A DNA stretch of 52,073 bases from Oscillospiraceae bacterium (GTDB lineage: Bacteria > Bacillota > Clostridia > Oscillospirales > Ruminococcaceae). Under the pieces are notes generated by a model. It was not told where the DNA came from. It made no database searches and saw only the letters and a list, made by a program, of their open reading frames with translations. The translations under genes were made by a program, and so were the position numbers. This document shows, piece by piece, positions 43,903-52,073 of the stretch. Location of the stretch: positions 1 to 52,073 of the forward strand of contig JAAVID010000071.1 of assembly GCA_014799395.1 (NCBI GenBank). The letters run 5' to 3'. Position 1 is the first letter of the stretch. Each line of letters starts with the position of its first letter.

Positions 43903-44704
43903 GCTTATTGATGTAAAAAAGACCTTCAACGCGGGAACTATCAACGAGAAAAAGGCGCTCAACGGAGTTTCGATCAAGCTCGACGACGGCGACTTCGTGA
44001 CTATCATCGGCGGCAACGGCGCGGGAAAATCCACCACGCTGAACGCTATCGCGGGCGTGTGGCCGATAGACAGCGGCTCGATAATCATCAACGGAAAGAA
44101 CGTCTCGGGACTGCCCGAGCATAAGCGCGCGGCGTTTATAGGGCGCGTGTTCCAGGACCCCATGACGGGCACCGCGGCGACAATGGAGATACAGGAAAAC
44201 CTCGCGCTGGCAAAGCGCAGGGGCGACGCGCGCGGACTGGGCTGGGGCATCAAGAGCTCCGAGCGCGAGGAGTATCACGAATTGCTGAGAACGCTCGACC
44301 TCGGGCTTGAGGACAGAATGACCTCAAAGGTCGGACTGCTCTCGGGCGGTCAGAGACAGGCGCTTACATTGCTTATGGCAACGCTGAAAAAGCCGGATAT
44401 TCTGCTTCTCGACGAGCACACGGCGGCGCTTGACCCTAAAACCGCCGCAAAGGTTCTCGAATTATCCGACAAGATAATCGAGGAGAACCACCTTACCGCG
44501 ATGATGGTAACGCACAATATGGGCGCGGCTATAAAGCACGGAAACCGTCTGATAATGATGAACGCTGGACGGATAATCTACGACGTTAAGGGCGAGGAAA
44601 AGAAAAACCTCACCGTTGATATGCTGCTCGAAAAGTTCGAGCAGGCAAGCGGCACGGCGCTCAATAACGACCGTATGCTGCTCTCCAAGCATAACGATGT
44701 GTAA
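43895..44704 (+). CDS. ABC transporter ATPase (TrpZ-like)
   Basis: ATG at 43895 has GAAAGGAG nine bases upstream and overlaps the permease end; the frame further left is not needed. The 269-residue subunit has Walker A GGNGAGKST, a Q-loop VFQDPMTGT, signature LLSGGQRQAL, Walker B ILLLDEHTAALDP and the switch histidine in MVTHNMGAA. It powers the importer with the two preceding genes. Confidence 0.95.
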   Translation: MLELIDVKKTFNAGTINEKKALNGVSIKLDDGDFVTIIGGNGAGKSTTLNAIAGVWPIDSGSIIINGKNVSGLPEHKRAAFIGRVFQDPMTGTAATMEIQENLALAKRRGDARGLGWGIKSSEREEYHELLRTLDLGLEDRMTSKVGLLSGGQRQALTLLMATLKKPDILLLDEHTAALDPKTAAKVLELSDKIIEENHLTAMMVTHNMGAAIKHGNRLIMMNAGRIIYDVKGEEKKNLTVDMLLEKFEQASGTALNNDRMLLSKHNDV

Positions 44705-44727
44705 CGTAAGATCGTCACAATAAACGT

Positions 44728-44768
44728 TAAGCACGCTCGCGGCGGCAAAACCCGCGGACGTGCTTATT
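44728..44768 (+). terminator. probable terminator of the ABC operon
   Basis: AAGCACG and CGCGG pair with CCGCG and CGTGCTT around GCGGCAAAAC, with bulges; only a weak T-run (ATTTAT) follows. Confidence 0.5.
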
Positions 44769-44792
44769 TATCGGATAACGAGGTGAAATACT

Positions 44793-46151
44793 ATGGAGTC
44801 AAAAACCGAAACGGCGGACAGTCAATACAAAAAAATGACCGAAACTCCCGTCGGAAAACTGATAATATCGCTGGGCGTACCGACGGTGGTAAGTATGCTT
44901 ATCACGAATATCTACAATATGGCGGACTCCTATTTTGTCAGCAAAATTTCGCTGAGCGCGGGCGGAGCGCCGAGTATCGTATTCGGCGTTATGGCTATTC
45001 TTCAGGCGTTCGGGTTTATGTTCGGGCACGGCTCGGGAAGTCACATCAGCCGACTTCTCGGCGCAAAGCACAACGAACAGGCAAGCAGGTTTGCTTCAAC
45101 GGGATTTTTCTGGGCGGTGTTCGTCGGCTTTTTGATAATGATAGGCGGACTTATTTTTATCGACCCGCTGATGAGGCTTCTCGGAAGCACCGACACTATC
45201 CTGCCGTACGCCGTTGATTACTGTACGTTCATACTTATCGCCGCGCCCGCTATGACGGGGAGCTGCGTGCTGAACAATATCCTCCGCTACGAGGGAAAAG
45301 CGGCGCTGGCGATGATAGGACTTACTACGGGCGGTATATTAAATATGGCATTAGACCCTCTGTTTATTTTCGCGTTTGATATGGGAATAAGCGGAGCGGG
45401 GCTTGCGACGGCGCTGTCGCAGTACATCTCGTTCGGTATCCTGCTGTCGATGTTCCTGCTCAAAAAGACGCAGAGCAGAATTTCGCCCCGTTTTGTCGCA
45501 AGGGAATTCTCGACGGTGGGAAACATTGTTTTGACGGGGCTTCCGAGCCTTGCGAGGCAAGGTCTCAACAGCGCCTCCACAATGGTTATGAACGCGCAGG
45601 CAAAGCCGTTCGGCGACGCGGCTATCGCGGCAATGGGATATGTCGGCAGAACGTCGAGCCTTATATTCAGCATAGGACTTGGTATCGGACAGGGATTTCA
45701 GCCCGTTTTGGGATTTAATTACGGCGCGAAAAAATATTCGCGGGTCAGAAAAGGAACGTGGTTCACTCTCGGGCTCGGAATGCTATCGATAGGCGTGATC
45801 GCCGCGGGCTGTTTTGCCTTCGCGCCGCAGATAATCTCGCTGTTCAGAGACGAAGCCGAGGTCGTGGAGATAGGCAGCGAGGCGCTGCGGATACAATGTG
45901 TTTTCCTTTTGTTCTTCCCCGCTTCTATGGTGGTAAATATGCTGTTTCAGAGTATCGGGAAGAGTATTCCCGCGTTGGTGCTGTCGTGTCTGCAAAGCGG
46001 ACTTATCTTTATTCCGTTATGCGTTGTTCTGGCGCGTTTTTGGGGAATAAAGGGCATTGAAACGGCTCAGCCGCTGGCTTATTTTATCACCGCGCTAATC
46101 TCGCTGCCTTGTATGATAGTATTTTTGAGGCACCTGCCGAAAGACGAGTAG
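44793..46151 (+). CDS. MATE-family multidrug/Na+ exporter
   Basis: The 452-residue protein has 12 predicted spans in two similar halves, with GVPTVVSMLITNIYNMADSY at the first helix and QGLNSASTMVMNAQAKPFGD at the seventh, the paired MATE pattern. Start ATG with AACGAGGTG upstream. Substrate unknown. Confidence 0.92.
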   Translation: MESKTETADSQYKKMTETPVGKLIISLGVPTVVSMLITNIYNMADSYFVSKISLSAGGAPSIVFGVMAILQAFGFMFGHGSGSHISRLLGAKHNEQASRFASTGFFWAVFVGFLIMIGGLIFIDPLMRLLGSTDTILPYAVDYCTFILIAAPAMTGSCVLNNILRYEGKAALAMIGLTTGGILNMALDPLFIFAFDMGISGAGLATALSQYISFGILLSMFLLKKTQSRISPRFVAREFSTVGNIVLTGLPSLARQGLNSASTMVMNAQAKPFGDAAIAAMGYVGRTSSLIFSIGLGIGQGFQPVLGFNYGAKKYSRVRKGTWFTLGLGMLSIGVIAAGCFAFAPQIISLFRDEAEVVEIGSEALRIQCVFLLFFPASMVVNMLFQSIGKSIPALVLSCLQSGLIFIPLCVVLARFWGIKGIETAQPLAYFITALISLPCMIVFLRHLPKDE

Positions 46152-46193
46152 GACGAGTTCAGCGCAGACCGCCTTAATGTACCGTTTGATAAC

Positions 46194-48000
<1,807 letters not shown>

Positions 48001-48047
48001 TGATGTGAATCAGAATTTATCTAACCAAATGAAAGGAATGGTCATAA

Positions 48048-48920
48048 ATGTATTCAATTGAAAACTATATAGATAACGAACGATTTAACAACCAGTTTGG
48101 GGGAATTCATAACTTTCTTCAGATAATAGCTGACAACGGCTATAATGAGCATTTTCATTGGGGGCGTTTCGACTGGATGATGTCGCATTCATATCTTGAT
48201 ATTGAGATGTTGACGAAAAATGCTGTGTTCAGGGACGAAAGTAGTGAACTCGTCGGTGCGGTGCTCTATGATACGAGATATAAAGACAGATGGTATATCT
48301 TGCATTCTATCTCTGATGAGGTTCTTTTGAGGCAGATGATTGACTATGCGACCGAGAACGATATAAGTACGACAACCATAAAGGCAAATCTTAACGACAC
48401 ATTACTTTGCAATCTGCTTGAAAAAATGGGCTTTGAAAAGCAGTATTCTGAGAGCGTACTGGAGATAGACTTGTCACAAAATCTTTCGTACCGACTCCCC
48501 GAGGGCTTCTATCTTAATGACAAGGATTCGGAAATTGATGATTGGCAATGGTCGTTGGTAATATACCACGGTTTTGACCATGAAGGTATTCCGGAAGAAG
48601 CAAGCGATGAAGTAAAAGAAGCTCAGAAACATCTCAAGATTTCGGAATATATCAAAGTATTTGCAATTAAGGACGGAGAATACACTGCGCACTGCGGAGT
48701 GTGGTATAATTATGGGGATACTGCATATATAGAGCCTGTAGTAACGGTTCCCGAACATCGAGGCAAAGGTCTCGGCAAGGCGGTCGTCTATGAAGCTATA
48801 AATCGTGCAAAGCAACGTGGCGCGAAAAGAGCGATTGTACTTTCGGATCAAGAATTCTACAAACGCCTCGGTATGACAAAATCATCGGAAGTTGGCACAT
48901 GGATTAAAAATCACAAATAA
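48048..48920 (+). CDS. GNAT-family N-acetyltransferase
   Basis: The 290-residue protein has a C-terminal GNAT domain with the acetyl-CoA loop VPEHRGKGLGKAVVYEA and a preceding GVWYNYGDTAYIEPV strand. The N-terminal 140 residues form a second, degenerate GNAT-like half. The start follows AATGAAAGGAATGG. More AT-rich than its neighbours, so possibly acquired. Substrate unknown. Confidence 0.85.
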   Translation: MYSIENYIDNERFNNQFGGIHNFLQIIADNGYNEHFHWGRFDWMMSHSYLDIEMLTKNAVFRDESSELVGAVLYDTRYKDRWYILHSISDEVLLRQMIDYATENDISTTTIKANLNDTLLCNLLEKMGFEKQYSESVLEIDLSQNLSYRLPEGFYLNDKDSEIDDWQWSLVIYHGFDHEGIPEEASDEVKEAQKHLKISEYIKVFAIKDGEYTAHCGVWYNYGDTAYIEPVVTVPEHRGKGLGKAVVYEAINRAKQRGAKRAIVLSDQEFYKRLGMTKSSEVGTWIKNHK

Positions 48921-48995
48921 AAATAGAGCCTCAAACAAATTTCAGTTTATCGGGCTGCTAAATTCTAATTTTACCGAATATCGAAAGGGTTTATT

Positions 48996-51137
48996 ATGAG
49001 TAACGGATTTTACGATAACCGCGAGCTTTCGTGGCTGAAATTCAATGCGCGCGTTCTCGAAGAAGCACGCGACGAGACCACTCCGCTATTTGAACGATTA
49101 CGATTCGTTCAGATATTCTGCTCCAATCTCGACGAGTTCTTTATGATCCGCGTCGGCAGTCTCCACGATAAACTGCTCTATGAGCCCAAAGACCGCGAAA
49201 ACAAGACGAATATGAACGCCAAGGAGCAGCTTTCCGCTATCGCCAAACGCGTCAAATCCCTCCTCCCCATAAAGGACGAGGCATATTCCGAGATAATGCA
49301 GGGCTTATCCGAGTACGGTGTGGAGCACCTCAACGAGGACGCCCTCACACCCGAGGAGGACGCGTTCCTTAAAGCGTACTTTATGCGCGAAGTACGCCCC
49401 CTGCTGTTCACGGGCGTAGTCGATAAAAAACACCCCGTTCCGTTCCTCAAAAGCGGCGAAATTTACATCGGCTGCAAAATACGGAAAAAGACCGACGCTT
49501 CGGGCAAGGCAACGTTCGGCATTCTCCCCGCGTCGGAAAATCTGCCGAGAGTGGTATTCCTGCCCGGCACCGGCAAGTTTATCCTTATCGAAGAACTGAT
49601 ACGCCGCTACGTAAAGCAGGTGTTCAATAACTTCGACATTATCTCGCGCTGCATTTTCAGAGTGACCCGCAACGCCGATATTGAGATAGATGAGGGCTTA
49701 TTCGACCACGACGTCGATTTCCGCGACATAATGAGCAAGCTCGTTAAAAAGCGCAAAAAGCTCCAGCCCGTGCGCGTTGAGTTTCAGGGCGCTCCCGACA
49801 GCGAGATAGTCTCGGTGATAACCAAAATGCTCGACATATCGGAAAACTATGTTTTCAAGCAGACCGCGCCGCTGTCAATGGGGTTTATCTTCGTGATCGA
49901 AAAGCGCCTTGAAAAGCAGGCGGAGTTGTTCTTTGATCCGCTCGTTCCGCAGAAATCGGCGGATATTCTGCCCGACGTTCCGCTTATCGAGCAGATAAAA
50001 CAGCACGATATTCTGCTGAATTATCCTTACGAAAATATAAATCATTTTATAAATTTACTTGAAGAAGCGGCGGTCAATCCCAACGTTTCCTCTATCAAGA
50101 TAACGCTCTACCGCGTCGCCCGCGACAGCAAGATAATCAACGCGCTCAACAAAGCCGCCGAGAACGGCAAGGACGTGTTGGCGCTTGTCGAGCTCCGCGC
50201 GCGCTTTGACGAGGAGAACAACATCGGTTGGTCGAAGCAGCTCGAAGAAGCGGGAGTCACCGTAATTTACGGGCTCGAGGAGCTCAAGGTCCACTCAAAG
50301 CTCCTGCTGATAACGCTTCGCGACGGCAACAACGTCCGCTATATCACGCAGGTCGGCACGGGCAACTACAACGAGCGCACCTCCAAGCTGTACACCGACC
50401 TCACGCTTATGACCTCGGACGAGGATCTCGGCGCGGACGCTTCGGTGGTGTTCAACGCGCTGATAGTGGGCAGTACCGTCGAGAGCACTAACCGCCTACT
50501 GGTCGCGCCCAAGGGCTTGAAAAGCCGTATCGTCTCGTTTATTGACAACGAGATAACCTACGGGCGCGACGGCTATATCGGGATAAAGATAAATTCGCTC
50601 ACCGACCGCGATCTTATTGAAAAGCTCGCCGAAGCGAGCCGCGCGGGAGTTACCGTGGAGCTTATAGTGCGCGGTATCTGCTGTCTTATCCCCGGCATTG
50701 AAGGCGCGACCGAGAATATCCGCGTTATTTCGATAGTCGGACGTTTTCTTGAACATTCGCGTATCTATATCTTCGGGCGCGGAGACCGCCGCAGAGTGTA
50801 TATTTCCAGCGCCGACTTTATGACGCGCAATACCGAGCGCCGCGTAGAGGTCGCCGCTCCGATACTCGATACGTCGCTTGCGAACAGGGTCTGCGAAATT
50901 TTCTCGACTATGCTCGCGGATAACGTCAAGGCTCGCGAGCTTGGCGCGGACGGCAAGTATACGCGCGTTTCGTCCGCGGGAAAGCTCCCGCTGAATTCGC
51001 AGCTCCACTTCTACGAGGAGGCATACAAAGCTGCCGCGGCAGTGACGGGGGTGATCGGGCGCGCCGAAGTCTCCAATAAGCCGATAGAAAAACCGCAGGA
51101 TAAACCCATAAAGGTCAAGATAAGGAGAATACGGTGA
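48996..51137 (+). CDS. ppk: polyphosphate kinase (PPK1)
   Basis: The 713-residue protein has the four PPK1 domains: NRELSWLKFNARVLEEA at the start, a head domain, and the two C-terminal domains with the phosphorylated histidine in KVHSKLLLI and the second in FLEHSRIYIFG. It makes polyphosphate from ATP reversibly. RBS GAAAGGG; terminator at 51193. Confidence 0.97.
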   Translation: MSNGFYDNRELSWLKFNARVLEEARDETTPLFERLRFVQIFCSNLDEFFMIRVGSLHDKLLYEPKDRENKTNMNAKEQLSAIAKRVKSLLPIKDEAYSEIMQGLSEYGVEHLNEDALTPEEDAFLKAYFMREVRPLLFTGVVDKKHPVPFLKSGEIYIGCKIRKKTDASGKATFGILPASENLPRVVFLPGTGKFILIEELIRRYVKQVFNNFDIISRCIFRVTRNADIEIDEGLFDHDVDFRDIMSKLVKKRKKLQPVRVEFQGAPDSEIVSVITKMLDISENYVFKQTAPLSMGFIFVIEKRLEKQAELFFDPLVPQKSADILPDVPLIEQIKQHDILLNYPYENINHFINLLEEAAVNPNVSSIKITLYRVARDSKIINALNKAAENGKDVLALVELRARFDEENNIGWSKQLEEAGVTVIYGLEELKVHSKLLLITLRDGNNVRYITQVGTGNYNERTSKLYTDLTLMTSDEDLGADASVVFNALIVGSTVESTNRLLVAPKGLKSRIVSFIDNEITYGRDGYIGIKINSLTDRDLIEKLAEASRAGVTVELIVRGICCLIPGIEGATENIRVISIVGRFLEHSRIYIFGRGDRRRVYISSADFMTRNTERRVEVAAPILDTSLANRVCEIFSTMLADNVKARELGADGKYTRVSSAGKLPLNSQLHFYEEAYKAAAAVTGVIGRAEVSNKPIEKPQDKPIKVKIRRIR

Positions 51138-51192
51138 TAAAAATGTCACAAGAATAAAGGGCGAGCACTGTAAAGAAGTGGAATTTTTTGAA

Positions 51193-51229
51193 AAGGTTGC
51201 GTAGAAACCTACGCAGCCTTTCTCTTTTT
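51193..51229 (+). terminator. ppk terminator
   Basis: AAGGTTGCGTAG (51193-51204) pairs with CTACGCAGCCTT (51209-51220), with one G-U pair, followed by TCTCTTTTT. Confidence 0.85.
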
Positions 51230-51234
51230 GTTGC

Positions 51235-51475
51235 GGATTTTATAAATGACCTTTCAGATCGGCTTATTCAGATACTAAAAGACTTGCGGGAAGACAAATC
51301 CTCTTTTGAAAAGTTCGGCATTGCCTACGAGGAAAAGGCATCCTATGATATTCTTGTTAAAGTTCGTGACGATCACGGTTTCCGGTATGAAGATGAGAAG
51401 TGTCTTGTGCTTGCAAAGAAGATTAAAGAACTAGAGACCGTTCACATTAAACTATTGACAGTGCCGAGGCAATGA
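51235..51475 (+). pseudogene. fragment of a Type I restriction R subunit (HsdR C-terminal)
   Basis: The frame reads IQILKDLREDKSSFEKFG, then AYEEKASYDILVKVRDDHGF and DEKCLVLAKKIKEL, the usual end region of HsdR, and then diverges and stops. No ATPase or nuclease domain is present; the first residues of the open frame come from the ppk terminator. A leftover of a Type I system, truncated at both ends. Confidence 0.7.
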
Positions 51476-51791
51476 AACAATACCGCGCCCTGCTGAAGCT
51501 CCGTAGCGCCGAAAACATACGGGTGGAAGCGGACAGCGGATTAAGCATCGTATACACTCCGGGCGGCAGCGAGCGGCGCTAGATATATAAATGCAACACC
51601 GCATAATGTGCTAGAGAAATGCAGCACTATTTAGTATTGAAAAATATAACAAAGCATTTGTATATTTGCTATCAAGGCACACTGAATCAAGCTGCGGGTC
51701 TAACTCTCAAACCGTATAAATACCAACATTCGACAAATGATAAACGATGAAATATCGTTTACTCATAAAGGTTTATGTTTCCCACGGTGCG
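51476..51791. other. intergenic, remnant DNA
   Basis: A 36-codon frame from ATG at 51472 to 51582 (MKQYRALLKLRSAEN) overlaps the HsdR fragment stop and lacks a clear ribosome site. The rest has no gene and probably includes the IS256 terminal region, whose ends cannot be defined without the rest of the element. Confidence 0.4.
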
Positions 51792-52073
51792 TCAGGCAGC
51801 GAACCTATCCTCGAAATAAATCGAAAGCTGTGCGTAAGCCAATCCCCAGTCATGGATCGGCATAGTCCACTTTTTAGATATTTCCCTGACGCTGAGATAG
51901 ATCACCTTGCGGATCGAATTATAGGTTGGAAAGATCGATTTGGATTTCGTAAACTTCCGAACGGTTCTATGGTAACTCTCGACAGCATTTGTAGTGTATA
52001 TTATCTTACGGATCTGAGCCGGATATTCAAAAAATATCGTAAGCTCCGCCCAGTTTTTATCCCAAGATTTTAA
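51792..52073 (-). CDS. IS256-family transposase, C-terminus (continues beyond window)
   Basis: The minus-strand frame, open to the right edge, reads FFEYPAQIRKIIYTTNAVES, then RTVRKFTKSKSIFP and WTMPIHDWGLAYAQLSIYFE and ends at TGA (51794-51792). TTNAVES and the K-x-K-x-FP region are the C-terminal signature of IS256-type DDE transposases. The N-terminal catalytic part is outside the window. Confidence 0.85.
   Translation of the reverse strand, partial: LKSWDKNWAELTIFFEYPAQIRKIIYTTNAVESYHRTVRKFTKSKSIFPTYNSIRKVIYLSVREISKKWTMPIHDWGLAYAQLSIYFEDRFAA

Overview
The window looks like a chromosomal segment of a Gram-positive Clostridia-type gut bacterium (Oscillospirales/Ruminococcaceae-like). This is inferred from strong AGGAGG-type ribosome binding sites, many sigma-A promoters with a 17-bp spacer (TTGACA/TATAAT), lipoprotein signal peptides, a TnpW/large-serine-recombinase module and a Pre/Mob-type mobilisable element. 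Species cannot be fixed from sequence alone. Core genes look clearly more GC-rich than the accessory DNA.

Left part, 1-20255, is an accessory region. It opens with a DUF262/DUF1524 protein (cut by the window edge) and a DUF4143-type ATPase. Next come an orphan promoter-to-terminator unit holding a tRNA-Pro 3'-half remnant, and the remains of a serine-recombinase element (recombinase, TnpW, relaxase tail). That element is fused at about 6087 to a 5'-truncated Pre/Mob relaxase. A Type II restriction-modification cassette follows (7381-12520): two methyltransferase genes on the + strand, both broken, converge on a minus-strand run of controller protein, HNH restriction enzyme and KAP P-loop NTPase. 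From 12741 to 20255 lies a nearly complete integrative mobilisable element inserted in the 3' end of guaA. It carries a CAT-like acetyltransferase, an alpha/beta hydrolase, a relaxase with a small partner gene, a candidate oriT, a phased array of GTAC sites, an HNH/homing-repeat protein, a MobC-like protein, tyrosine integrase, excisionase and a divergent repressor. A second copy of the guaA att core and arm-site pattern at 12654-12741 shows that the region to its left was a sister element at the same site.

Middle and right, 20244-51137, is mostly ordinary chromosome. It holds guaA; an NAD-salvage cluster (pncB, pncA) around three paralogous membrane proteins; glmU; a PH-domain membrane protein; an Orn/Lys/Arg decarboxylase; a PrsA-like foldase; a BMP-type lipoprotein; an ECF sigma factor with a duplicated-domain membrane partner; ispF-ispD-pheA; a PASTA pseudokinase; an ABC importer (binding protein, permease, ATPase); a MATE exporter; pyrG; a GNAT acetyltransferase and ppk. 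IspD appears to start at ACG instead of ATG, and a small MITE-like repeat precedes pyrG.

Right edge, 51232-52073, is accessory again: a decayed fragment of a Type I restriction subunit and the 3' end of an IS256-family transposase.

The strongest candidates for something unusual are the R-M/KAP cassette with intact nuclease but interrupted methylases, the helically phased GTAC array in the mobilisable element, the PASTA pseudokinase, and the orphan tRNA-tail transcription unit. All calls come from reading the sequence; no database search was run.
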